From Candidatus Tepidifontimicrobium thermophilum (GTDB lineage Bacteria; Sysuimicrobiota; Sysuimicrobiia; Sysuimicrobiales; Sysuimicrobiaceae), in NCBI GenBank assembly GCA_031296405.1, contig JAVKKH010000005.1, positions 1-64,000 of the forward strand: DNA of 64,000 nt, written 5' to 3'. The position numbers and the translations under genes were made by a program. Every line of letters begins with the position of its first letter. Positions within the stretch are counted from its first letter, which is position 1. The notes beneath the pieces are model-generated. The model was not told the DNA's origin, ran no database searches, and saw only the letters and a list, made by a program, of their open reading frames with translations. Positions 1 to 7,379 of the stretch are shown here, in pieces.

Positions 1-417
1 AGCAAGGTCGACCGCAGGATCACCGAAGAGGTCGCACGCCTGGAAAACCGCATCGCCGAAGAGTCCGGCAAGCTCGACCGCAGGATCACCGAAGAGGTCG
101 CACGCCTGGAAAACCGCATCGCCGAGGAAGCCGCCAAGCTCGACCGCAGGATCACCGAAGAGGTCGCACGCCTGGAAAACCGCATCGCCGAAGAGTCCAG
201 CAAGCTCGACCGCAGGATCACCGAAGAGGTCGCACGCCTGGAAAACCGCATCGCCGAAGAGTCCAGCAAGCTCGACCGCAGGATCACCGAAGAGGTCGCA
301 CGCCTGCGGACCCAGATCTCGGACGTGCGGGCGGACCTGATCCGGTGGATGTTCGTGTTCTGGGTGGGCCAGATCGGCGTCCTCCTGGGGATCCTGTTCG
401 CCTTCTTCCGCAGGTAG
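1..417 (+). CDS. Repeat-built coiled-coil protein with C-terminal membrane helix (5' end outside window)
   Basis: The reading frame is open from the first base and ends at TAG; the start lies left of the window. About five copies of a 22-residue unit of the type KLDRRITEEVARLENRIAEE are followed by one hydrophobic segment (FVFWVGQIGVLLGILFAFF) and a two-Arg tail. The 22-residue unit is two 11-residue hendecads, which predicts a right-handed or straight coiled coil. The tail, a conserved 'RWMFVFWVGQ'-type helix at the extreme C terminus, resembles the DUF1640/CCDC90 family of coiled-coil membrane-anchored proteins; that match is from memory of the family. The likely product is a rod anchored by its C terminus in the inner membrane. 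Function is unknown. The near-identical DNA repeats mean that length may vary between strains or be mis-assembled. Confidence 0.75.
   Translation, partial: SKVDRRITEEVARLENRIAEESGKLDRRITEEVARLENRIAEEAAKLDRRITEEVARLENRIAEESSKLDRRITEEVARLENRIAEESSKLDRRITEEVARLRTQISDVRADLIRWMFVFWVGQIGVLLGILFAFFRR
4..306 (+). repeat. Tandem 66-bp repeats inside the coiled-coil gene
   Basis: Units begin at AAG codons at 4, 70, 136, 202 and 268, exactly 66 bp apart. They are almost identical at DNA level, with differences confined to GGC/AGC/GCC and TCC/GCC positions near the unit ends. The fifth unit is conserved only for its first half. The array is open to the left, so the total copy number is unknown. Confidence 0.95.
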
Positions 418-511
418 GAGCAGGCCGACCCTCCCGCGGTTTGGCCTCCGGCGCGCCGGTGGTGCAGGGCTCGCGCCGGCTCCCGTAAAATTCCACGGCG
501 GGGAGGTCACG

Positions 512-1081
512 GTGGCGATCCAGCTCGACCTGCTGCACCCGGTCACCGACGAGGAGCTGATTCAGCTCTCCGAGCGTAACCCGGGCTACCAGTTCGAGCG
601 CACCGCGGACGGGAGGCTGGTGGTGAGTCCCACGGGGGGCCAGAGCGGCAAGAGGAGCGGCGAGGTTTTCGGTCAGCTCAGGGCGTGGAACCAACAGGTC
701 GGGACAGGCGTGGTCTTCGACTCCTCCACCGGCTTCCTGCTTCCGGACGGCTCGGCGCTGTCTCCTGACGCCTCGTGGATGCGGAGGGAGCGGTGGGAGG
801 CGCTGTCCGAGGACGAACGGGAGGGCTTCGTCCCGGTGTGCCCGGACGCCGTGTTCGAGATCCGGTCCCGCACGCAGCGCCTGCAGGAGTTGCGGGAAAA
901 GATGCGCGCCTACCTGCGCAACGGCGCCCGGGTCGCGGTCCTGGTCGACCCCTACGCCGCTTCCGTGGAGGTGTACCGGCCCGGCAGCGAGCCCCAGCTG
1001 TACCAGGGCGTGCAGCGCGTCCGGCTCGACCCGGAGCTCCCCGGCTTCGAACTGGACCTGGCACCGGTCTTCGGGGAGTAA
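512..1081 (+). CDS. Uma2-family (DUF820) PD-(D/E)XK nuclease-fold protein
   Basis: 189 residues starting at GTG behind a GGGGAGGT ribosome-binding site. The product follows the Uma2/DUF820 pattern: an N-terminal helix (TDEELIQLSERNPGYQFE), a conserved 'GRLVVSPTGG' strand, a 'LSPDASW' segment with the first acidic residue, 'PDAVFEIRSRT' with the second, and 'KMRAYLRNGARVAVLVDP' with the family's lysine and terminal VDP motif. Uma2 proteins are presumed endonucleases spread as multicopy genes in cyanobacteria and other terrabacteria; a role is rarely known. Here the position after the second acidic residue is Arg-Ser-Arg instead of the usual Ser-Pro-Ser, so activity is not certain. It converges with the tonB-like gene and has no operon partner. 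Confidence 0.85.
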   Translation: MAIQLDLLHPVTDEELIQLSERNPGYQFERTADGRLVVSPTGGQSGKRSGEVFGQLRAWNQQVGTGVVFDSSTGFLLPDGSALSPDASWMRRERWEALSEDEREGFVPVCPDAVFEIRSRTQRLQELREKMRAYLRNGARVAVLVDPYAASVEVYRPGSEPQLYQGVQRVRLDPELPGFELDLAPVFGE

Positions 1082-1094
1082 ACGCGTGCCCCGA

Positions 1095-2000
1095 CTACGG
1101 CTGCACGGTGCGGAAGGCCACCCACACCACGTAGTAGCTGTCCACGGGCTGACCGTCCCGGCGGGCGGGCTCGAAGTGCCACCCGCTGAGGGCGGTGACC
1201 GCGGCCCGGTCCAGGTCCGGGTCCCCGGAGGAGACGAGGAGCTCCACGGCCCCCACGGTCCCGTCCGCCCGCACCAGCAGCCGCACCCTGAGCCGGCCTT
1301 CCGGCCTCACCGGCAGGCCGCCGGCTGACCCACCGCCCGGTTCCACGGCCAGACGGAAGCCCGGGTACTCCGGGGCCGGTGCGTACACGGGCTTCGGCGG
1401 CGTCACCTGCAGGGCCGGCTTCCGAGCCGGGTCCACCACCGCGGCCCCCGCTCCGGCGGGTTCCGGCGAGAGCTCCTGCGAGGAGGCTACAGGGCTCTCG
1501 GAGCCGGCCGGCACTTCCCGGTCGTCTGCAGCCTGGCCAGCAACGCCGGAAACCTCTGGCAGCGCGGACTGGGCTGTCTGTGCACCAGGTGCCCGAGAGC
1601 TCGGGGCGGCTTGCGGTGTCCGCTCCGGAGTTTCCACCCCCCCCGCACCGCCGGACGGCTGGGGCTTGTTGGAAGGCTCACGGCGCGGCGCAGGGGTGTG
1701 CGCCTCGGAAGGCCGATAAAGGTGGCTCGCGGCCCGGCGCGGGGGCGGTGGGTTGGTCGGGCCCTCCGGCACCGCGGGCGCACGTGGGCTCCCACGGGGA
1801 GCGGCGTTTGCTCCAGCGGGCCGCGGGGCCGCCTGAGTTGGCTGCAAGACGCCGCCTTCCTCCTCCGCGGTGGGCGACCGGACGTGACCCTTCACCCGAG
1901 ATACGTCCTCCTGTGGCGGGGCGGGTGTGCGCCACGTGTGCGTAACGGCCAGGGCCAGCCCCGCGACTGCCAACCCGACGGCCACAGCCTCCCGCCGCAC
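1095..2000 (-). CDS. tonB: TonB-like energy transducer
   Basis: 301 residues, GTG start after GGAGGTAG, immediately following the receptor gene (2 bp gap), so translation is probably coupled. Residues about 5-24 form the single N-terminal membrane anchor. A long Pro/Ala/Ser/Glu-rich periplasm-spanning region follows. The last about 90 residues have the TonB C-terminal fold signature (VYAPAPEYPG, RLRVRLLVRADGTVGAVELL, DLDRAAVTALSGWHFEPA). TonB couples inner-membrane proton motive force to outer-membrane receptors by contacting their TonB box. No exbB or exbD is present in the window, so the motor must be encoded elsewhere. Its position after a B12-riboswitch-controlled receptor suggests a transducer dedicated to cobalamin uptake. 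Confidence 0.85.
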   Translation of the reverse strand: MRREAVAVGLAVAGLALAVTHTWRTPAPPQEDVSRVKGHVRSPTAEEEGGVLQPTQAAPRPAGANAAPRGSPRAPAVPEGPTNPPPPRRAASHLYRPSEAHTPAPRREPSNKPQPSGGAGGVETPERTPQAAPSSRAPGAQTAQSALPEVSGVAGQAADDREVPAGSESPVASSQELSPEPAGAGAAVVDPARKPALQVTPPKPVYAPAPEYPGFRLAVEPGGGSAGGLPVRPEGRLRVRLLVRADGTVGAVELLVSSGDPDLDRAAVTALSGWHFEPARRDGQPVDSYYVVWVAFRTVQP

Positions 2001-2002
2001 GG

Positions 2003-3826
2003 CTACCTCCGGCTGGTGACCTGGACGAAGAACGTCCGGCCTGGCGCGGGGTAGCCGCGCAGGGTCTCGTAGCGAGCGTCCAGCAGGTTGTCCACGCCGA
2101 CGCTCACGAGCACGTCGGAAGCCGCCACTTCATAGCGCAGCCCCACGGTCACGTACCCCGGCAGGGTCACCCGGGTCGCGGGGAAGCTGGAGAAGTCCAG
2201 GTCCTCGCGCTCGCCGACGTAGCTGGCCAGCACCACCAGCGCGGCCTCGCCTCCCAGCTCGCGCCGCAGGACCACGTTCGCGGCCCACCGGGGAAGCCGG
2301 AGGAGCGCCAGCCCCGTGGTCCGGTCCACCCCGTCGGTCCACGTCAGGTTGGCCAGGACCTGCCAGCCGTCCGCCGGCGTCCCGCTGAGTTCCAGCGACG
2401 CTCCGGAAACCCGCGCGGAGCCCACATTCTGCGGGTTGCACCCACCCACGATCAGGTTGTGGGCGTCGGTGTAGAAGGTGTTGACCCGCGCCACGAGCGC
2501 CGGCCGCGGTGCGTACTCCAGTCCCAGGTCCGCAGACCAGGCGGACTCGGGCAGCAGGTTCGGGTTGCTGCAACCGGGGAAGTACAGCTCCGCGAACGTG
2601 GGGCCACGGAACGTCCGGCCCACTCCACCCCTCACCCGTAGGGTGTCCGTGACGAAGTGCACGAACCCGACGCGGGGGTTCAGCTGGCCGCCGTACGCGG
2701 AGTGCAGGTCAGCCCGCAGGCCCAGCCCCAGCAGGGTCCGGTCGGACACCGGCACGTCGTACTGCGCGAACGCCGCGCCGACCTGCGCGGTCCCGTCGAA
2801 GCCTCCAAACGTGCTCCTGAAACCATACGCGGCCTGCTGCCACTCCCCGCCTACCGTGAGTACCCCAGCACCCGGGAGCCTGCGCACGTCCTGCCACTCC
2901 GCGCCGTACGCCTGGCCCGAGGCGGACGAGCTGTAGCCTGAGGCGCGGTAGTCCAGGGAGTCCCCGTACCACCACAGCCGCAGCCGCTGCCCCCCTCCGT
3001 CGGCCGCCGTCCGGTCCCACGCCAGCTGCAGCACCGTCCTGCGGTCGGACTGCCGGTCCGGGCACGGGTAACAGAAGCTGTTGGTGGCGCCGGGCACGCC
3101 GTAGCCGGCGTCCGTGTGGTGCACCTGAAACGTCCAGCGCGAGCCCCGCTGCGACTCCACGCCGAGGTGCAACGTCCCGGTCCACCGCGAGGCGTCGCCG
3201 TTGGGCTGGTAGCCGCCGCTGCCGAGGTGTTCGACCCCTACCGCGTACCGCGTGCCTTGGGCCTGTCCGCCCACGCTCAGCGCTGCCAGGGAGTCAGCGG
3301 CTCCCCCGTAGCCCGCCCGCAGGCGCAACCGGTTGGTCGGCCGCGTCACCACGTGGACCACGCCGCCCAGAGCGCCACTCCCCCAGAGGGCCGAGTACGG
3401 GCCCCGCAGCACTTCCACCCGGTCCACCTCCGCCAGGGACAACGTGGCGAGGTTCACCCCCAGCTGCGCGGTGGCGTTGAGCGGGACGCCGTCGAGCAGC
3501 ACCAGCACTTGCTGCGGGCTGCTGCCGCGCACCGAAGGCTGCAACAGCCCCCCGGGGCCACTATAGTTTTCGCGTACGTATACCTCCGCGAGGTAGCGCA
3601 GCGCCTCCCCCACGGTGCGCAGCCCCAGCCTGCGCAGCTGTTCGCCCGAGAGCACGGTGACGTACGCGGGGCTGGAACGGACAGGTTCGGGGCGGCGGCC
3701 TGAAACCACCACCTCTTCGCCCTCGAAGGTCGGGATTTCCTGCGCCCGCGCAGCAAGGGGAATCGTGAGGACAACCCACAAGGTGAGGAAAGCCCGCACG
3801 ACGCGGGCCTGCAAGGAAGGCCTCAT
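2003..3826 (-). CDS. btuB: TonB-dependent outer-membrane receptor, BtuB-like
   Basis: About 607 residues from the ATG that follows GGAGGTGGGAAG; an in-frame codon 21 bp further upstream lacks such a site. A signal peptide (hydrophobic core AFLTLWVVLTIPLA, cleavage near AARAQ) is followed by a TonB-box-like stretch (EEVVVSGR). The plug domain carries typical signatures ('LSGEQLRRLGLRTVGEALRYL', 'QVLVLLDGVPLN', 'VDRVEVLRGPYSALWGSGALGGVV'). A roughly 460-residue beta-barrel then ends in aromatic-rich strands (NLLDARYETLRGYPAPGR). Size and plug motifs match BtuB-type cobalamin receptors. The strongest support for the substrate is the cobalamin riboswitch directly upstream. The downstream tonB completes an uptake pair; the inner-membrane BtuCDF transporter is not in the window. 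Confidence 0.9.
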   Translation of the reverse strand: MRPSLQARVVRAFLTLWVVLTIPLAARAQEIPTFEGEEVVVSGRRPEPVRSSPAYVTVLSGEQLRRLGLRTVGEALRYLAEVYVRENYSGPGGLLQPSVRGSSPQQVLVLLDGVPLNATAQLGVNLATLSLAEVDRVEVLRGPYSALWGSGALGGVVHVVTRPTNRLRLRAGYGGAADSLAALSVGGQAQGTRYAVGVEHLGSGGYQPNGDASRWTGTLHLGVESQRGSRWTFQVHHTDAGYGVPGATNSFCYPCPDRQSDRRTVLQLAWDRTAADGGGQRLRLWWYGDSLDYRASGYSSSASGQAYGAEWQDVRRLPGAGVLTVGGEWQQAAYGFRSTFGGFDGTAQVGAAFAQYDVPVSDRTLLGLGLRADLHSAYGGQLNPRVGFVHFVTDTLRVRGGVGRTFRGPTFAELYFPGCSNPNLLPESAWSADLGLEYAPRPALVARVNTFYTDAHNLIVGGCNPQNVGSARVSGASLELSGTPADGWQVLANLTWTDGVDRTTGLALLRLPRWAANVVLRRELGGEAALVVLASYVGEREDLDFSSFPATRVTLPGYVTVGLRYEVAASDVLVSVGVDNLLDARYETLRGYPAPGRTFFVQVTSRR

Positions 3827-3865
3827 CTTCCCACCTCCGCTTTGCACCCGAAGGGTGTGGGACCG

Positions 3866-4050
3866 CGTGCGGGCAGGTCTTCTGGCTCCGGATCCTCGCC
3901 CTCCCCGCCCTTCCCAGGCCGCCGGCTTGCACCTCTACGGCCCAGTGGGTGGCGCCGGTTGGCGCCTGTGGGTCAGGCTCTCCGTTACAGCGGCGGGAAC
4001 CGCGCCGGATTTGCCCGGACTTCGGGCTGCACCGGACTTCCCTTGGCCCG
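3866..4050 (-). promoter_or_regulatory. Cobalamin (B12) riboswitch upstream of btuB
   Basis: Read on the minus strand, the leader contains, in order, the conserved riboswitch blocks GGGAAGTCCGGTG, AATCCGGCGCGGTTCCCGCC followed by GCTGTAACGG, a B12-box region GCCACCCACTGGG, GGGAAGG, and CCGGAGCCAGAAGACCTGCC. The order and spacing fit the class I cobalamin riboswitch (AdoCbl type). The B12 box carries a few extra bases compared with the canonical GCCACTG. Between the aptamer and the start codon, TCCCAC (3857-3862 on the opposite strand) can pair perfectly with GTGGGA inside the btuB ribosome-binding site (3829-3834). This suggests translational shut-off when B12 is bound. The pairing is inference. 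Confidence 0.9.
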
Positions 4051-4059
4051 CACGCCGTG

Positions 4060-4089
4060 ATTATACGGGCAGCGGTCGGCGGTGTCCAA
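4060..4089 (-). promoter_or_regulatory. Promoter of btuB-tonB
   Basis: On the minus strand TTGGAC (4084-4089) is followed after 18 bp by a perfect TATAAT (4060-4065). It lies just before the riboswitch, so the transcript would begin about 4053 and include the whole aptamer. The TTGGAC box recurs before transketolase. Confidence 0.75.
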
Positions 4090-4125
4090 TCGCCAGTCCC
4101 GCTCCAGCCCGGGATCCTGGGCGGG

Positions 4126-5682
4126 CTACGGGCGGTGCACCAGTACCCAGTCGGACCGCACCACCACGCGGTCCTGAGCGTTCGGGACCAGCTCGCCCGT
4201 CCGCCCCACGTACCAGCCCGGGGGCGCAGACGGGAACTCTGCAGGCGAGATCACCCGCGGAGGACGGTCCAAGCGGAAGCGCAGGGCCAAGTACGGGCAG
4301 GAGTTCTGGCTGAGAGGCTGCCCGGCCACGTACACCACCGCTTCGCCCGCCGGCAAAGCCTTGGCCACGGTCCGCAGGCCCGGCTCCGCATCCCACGGAC
4401 GCAACGCCACGCCGGCCACCGCGTACGCCAGGACCACCGGCCAGAGCACGGAAGACCACGCCGCCTGACGTTCCCCACCACGTACGAGGTTCCCGCAGCG
4501 GACCACGGCCCACGCCACCAGGAGGCTGAGGGCCGCTGCGGGCAGGCGCAGCTGCAGCGGCGCTGGGAGGAGTCCTGCGGCGGCCACCGGCCCCCCGAAC
4601 GCCAGCAAGCCGCCGAGGACGCGGCACAGCACCGCGCTCAGGCTCTCCGCGGTACGAAAACCACCCCCGCCCGTGACCCACCCCGCCACGAGCAGCGCTG
4701 CGGGCAGGACCAGGGGGAGCGCGTAGTGGTCCGTCTTGGTCCGCATGGCGGTGATGGCGGTGAAGTACACCGCGGCAAACCCCACCGACCACTCCGCGGT
4801 CCGGTCTTTCGCCCGCGCCGCACCCCAGCCCGCCACCAGGGCTGCGGGAAGGAGAGGCCACCAGGGCAAGAAGCGCCACAGGGCGCTCACCAGGTAAAAC
4901 GCTGGACCCAGGGGGCTTTCCGCGGCGATCCCTTGCGCGGCCAGGCGGAACAGGAACACCCCGAAGTGGACGTCGACAAACTTCTGTCCGAACTCCCGCC
5001 AGACGAGCCCGTACCACGCGGCGGCGGGCAGGATGCCGGGGATTGCCCGCGCAAGGAAGCCTGACCGCAGCAGTTCTTCCCGGTGCCGCACCGCGTACGG
5101 AAGCGTGGCCAGCACGAACAGCGCCGCCAGCGGGCCCTTGGCCAGGGCCGCCACGCCCAGGCCCGAGCCTGCGACCCAGCCCCACCTCTCTCCTTCCGCC
5201 GCCCGCAGCAGGCCCACCACCAGTCCCAGAAGCCCCACGAAGGCCACGAGGTCCGTCATCACCATGTGCTGTAGCTGGACGTACAGGAGCGTGGTGGCCA
5301 GCGTGGACGCGGCTACGAAGCGGAAGGCTGCGGTCTGCGGTATTCCCCACCACACGGCGAAGGGCACCGCCGCGCCCAGCAGCAGCACCGGCAGGCGGGC
5401 CTGCACGTCGCCCACGCCGAAAAACCGGAAGGAGGCCGCCACCAGCCACATCAGCAGCGGCGGCTTGTCCAGGGGCGGGGTGCCGTCGTACCGGGGGACC
5501 AGGAAATCGCCGCTTTCTAGCATCCCGCGGGCCATGTGCGCGTAGTACGCCTCGTCGCACCCTTGGAGACTGCTGGCCCAGACCCCCGACAGCGTGACCA
5601 TTGCCACCAAAATACCCAGGGCGGCAAGGTGGCCGCGGGGCACCGCCGCGGTCACACCGATCCCGCGAAAACTCGCCAGCAC
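4126..5682 (-). CDS. ArnT/PMT-type GT-C membrane glycosyltransferase (copy 1)
   Basis: 518 residues, GTG start 3 bp after the DUF3084 stop. The first transmembrane helix (residues about 19-36) is followed by the GT-C catalytic loop 'GCDEAYYAHMARGMLESGDF' with the acidic pair used by lipid-linked glycosyltransferases. The characteristic 'RYDGTPPLDKPPLLMWL' loop, about ten more hydrophobic helices and a short periplasmic C-terminal part follow. The pattern is that of the ArnT/dolichyl-phosphate-mannose-protein mannosyltransferase superfamily, which moves a sugar from polyprenyl phosphate onto lipid A or protein in the periplasm. A second copy and a DPM1-like donor synthase lie just upstream in the same run, and the lipid A export genes precede them. 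That makes lipid A or another envelope glycolipid the likely acceptor. The transferred sugar cannot be read from sequence. Confidence 0.8.
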   Translation of the reverse strand: MLASFRGIGVTAAVPRGHLAALGILVAMVTLSGVWASSLQGCDEAYYAHMARGMLESGDFLVPRYDGTPPLDKPPLLMWLVAASFRFFGVGDVQARLPVLLLGAAVPFAVWWGIPQTAAFRFVAASTLATTLLYVQLQHMVMTDLVAFVGLLGLVVGLLRAAEGERWGWVAGSGLGVAALAKGPLAALFVLATLPYAVRHREELLRSGFLARAIPGILPAAAWYGLVWREFGQKFVDVHFGVFLFRLAAQGIAAESPLGPAFYLVSALWRFLPWWPLLPAALVAGWGAARAKDRTAEWSVGFAAVYFTAITAMRTKTDHYALPLVLPAALLVAGWVTGGGGFRTAESLSAVLCRVLGGLLAFGGPVAAAGLLPAPLQLRLPAAALSLLVAWAVVRCGNLVRGGERQAAWSSVLWPVVLAYAVAGVALRPWDAEPGLRTVAKALPAGEAVVYVAGQPLSQNSCPYLALRFRLDRPPRVISPAEFPSAPPGWYVGRTGELVPNAQDRVVVRSDWVLVHRP

Positions 5683-5685
5683 GGG

Positions 5686-6600
5686 CTACGGGACGTCGAA
5701 CCCCACCAGCAACGGCCCCACGGTGTACGCGTCCTGCAGGGCCACCGCGCGGACCCGGAGCCCCGCGGCACCGGAACGCTCCACGCGGTCGGTGGCGCGG
5801 CGCGCGGAGTCCAGGTCCAGGACCACGAAGGCCGGGCCGGCCACCCGCTGGCCAGGTGCGGAAAGTACCTTCCCCTGCGCCGTGCGGATCGCTCCTCCCG
5901 CCAGGGCCAGCACGGCCTCCCGGATCGCCTCGCGGGGCCCGGGGCGCAGGACCGCCTCCGCGAGCACCTGCCCGCGCCGGAAGACCAGGTCGTTGTTCAC
6001 CACCTGCACGGTGACCGGGACCGGAGAGCCTGCCAGCACGTTCTTGGTACTCACCAGCCGCACCACGACCTCCCGCCGCCGCTGGACCACGATGCGCTCG
6101 ATGGCCTCCCACGACAGGCCCGGGGGGTCCGGCAGGAGGACGTTGCCTGACGGATCGCGTCCGGCCCCCTGGGAGGTGACGAACTCCACCGCCTCCTGGC
6201 GGATCCGGAAGAACCCCCGCCGCACCTCGTCCAGGCCCCGCCGGCCGTCCAGCAAGCCCCGGGCCACTTCCTGACCCCGCAGCACCGCGATGTCGCCCTG
6301 CTCCAGTGCCCGGATCTCTGCCCGCAGCAGCTCCGCCCTGGCCTCCAGGGAACGGAGGGTCTCCCGCAGCTCGAACAGCGCCACCCGCGCGTCCCGGGAA
6401 AACGCCAGCACCGCCCCGACGGTCACCAGGTTGATCAGGACACCCGTGACGACGCTGACGATCTGGGCGGTGGTCCGTGGCCGGAGGCCGAACAGGCTCA
6501 GTCGGTTCTTGCCCACGCGCCGGCCCACCGCGTTTCCGGCCCACGCGATGAGCCCGCTGGCCACCACCAGCACCGGGATCAGCAGGAAGCCGACGTCCAC
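5686..6600 (-). CDS. DUF3084 membrane protein
   Basis: 304 residues from GTG. Two N-terminal membrane helices (residues about 4-24 and 46-67) flank a 'GRRVGKNRLSLFGLRPR' cytoplasmic loop. A coiled coil (about 75-105, LRETLRSLEARAELLRAEIRALE) leads into a mixed domain with 'VQVVNNDLVFRRGQVLAEAVL'. This arrangement matches DUF3084 proteins of cyanobacteria, Deinococcus and diderm Firmicutes, whose biochemical role is not established. It sits between the DPM1-like enzyme and the first GT-C enzyme, 3 bp from the latter, so a role in envelope glycolipid assembly is plausible but unproven. Confidence 0.75.
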   Translation of the reverse strand: MDVGFLLIPVLVVASGLIAWAGNAVGRRVGKNRLSLFGLRPRTTAQIVSVVTGVLINLVTVGAVLAFSRDARVALFELRETLRSLEARAELLRAEIRALEQGDIAVLRGQEVARGLLDGRRGLDEVRRGFFRIRQEAVEFVTSQGAGRDPSGNVLLPDPPGLSWEAIERIVVQRRREVVVRLVSTKNVLAGSPVPVTVQVVNNDLVFRRGQVLAEAVLRPGPREAIREAVLALAGGAIRTAQGKVLSAPGQRVAGPAFVVLDLDSARRATDRVERSGAAGLRVRAVALQDAYTVGPLLVGFDVP

Positions 6601-6692
6601 CCCGCCCGCCTACGCGCCGAAGTCCGCGCTGGCCGGGCCGCGGCCCGGCCGCCGTCCACCTCAGGATACAGGGGCTCGGCCGCCGCGCCCAC

Positions 6693-7379
6693 TCAGCGCC
6701 GTGCCGAGTGCAGGCGCCACAGCAGCCGCAGGTAGTTCCACACCTCGCCCGCACCCAGCTTGCTGCGCCCGCCCCGGCGGTCGGTGAACACGTAAGCCAC
6801 TTCCACCACGGACCGTCCCCGGTTGCGCACGAGCACCTCCAGGAGGATTTTGTACCCGATCCCCTCCAGGGACGGGTCCAGGAGCAGCTCCCGGCGGGCC
6901 GCGAAGAAGCCCGAAACCGGGTCACTCACGCGCTCGCGGAGCCACAGCCGCGCCAGGGCCACCGCTACCCGGCTCATCAGGCGGCGCCGCCACGGCCAGT
7001 CCCGCACCCCGCCACCGGGGACGTACCGCGACCCCACCGCCAGCTCCGCGCCCGACCGGAGCGCGTCCACCAGCTCCGGCACCACCTCCGGCGGGTGCGA
7101 CAGGTCCGCGTCCATCACCACCACCCACCGCCCGGAGGCCGCCCGGGCGCCCTCCAGCACCGCGCTGCCCAACCCCAGTTTGCCGGGCCGCTGCAGCACC
7201 CGGACCGGGTACTGCCGGCCGAGCTCCCGTGCCAGCTCCGCGGTCCCGTCGGGCGAGCTGTCGTCCACCACGACCACCTCGTAACCGCTGCCCAGCGCCT
7301 GGTGCAGCCGGCCGACGAGCTCGGACAGAGTTTCGCGCTCGTTGTAGGTAGGAACTACGACGGAAACCTCTACGGACAC
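6693..7379 (-). CDS. DPM1-like polyprenol-phosphate glycosyltransferase (GT2)
   Basis: 228 residues from GTG, overlapping the preceding GT-C gene by 10 bp. The GT-A nucleotide-binding start 'VEVSVVVPTYNERETL' and 'VVVDDSSPDGTAELAREL', the metal-binding 'VVMDADLSHPPEVVPEL', and the late 'DPVSGFFAARRELL' and 'DRRGGRSKLG' motifs are those of dolichol/polyprenol monophosphomannose synthases. There is no C-terminal membrane domain, as in the soluble DPM1 class. It would charge polyprenyl phosphate with a hexose (mannose in characterised members) to supply the two GT-C enzymes beside it. The reading frame stays open upstream, but that part only mirrors the neighbouring gene. Confidence 0.85.
   Translation of the reverse strand: MSVEVSVVVPTYNERETLSELVGRLHQALGSGYEVVVVDDSSPDGTAELARELGRQYPVRVLQRPGKLGLGSAVLEGARAASGRWVVVMDADLSHPPEVVPELVDALRSGAELAVGSRYVPGGGVRDWPWRRRLMSRVAVALARLWLRERVSDPVSGFFAARRELLLDPSLEGIGYKILLEVLVRNRGRSVVEVAYVFTDRRGGRSKLGAGEVWNYLRLLWRLHSARR

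Noticed and set aside
1-306. CRISPR-like or satellite repeat array
   Set aside because: Repeats are contiguous 66-bp coding units without spacers and translate as a regular coiled coil.
4061-6925. Very long open frames antisense or out of frame to real genes (also 26005-28272, 45128-47380, 19776-21317)
   Set aside because: They consist of low-complexity Arg/Gly/Pro/Ala-rich sequence typical of high-GC shadow frames, and the overlapping frame has clear conserved domains.
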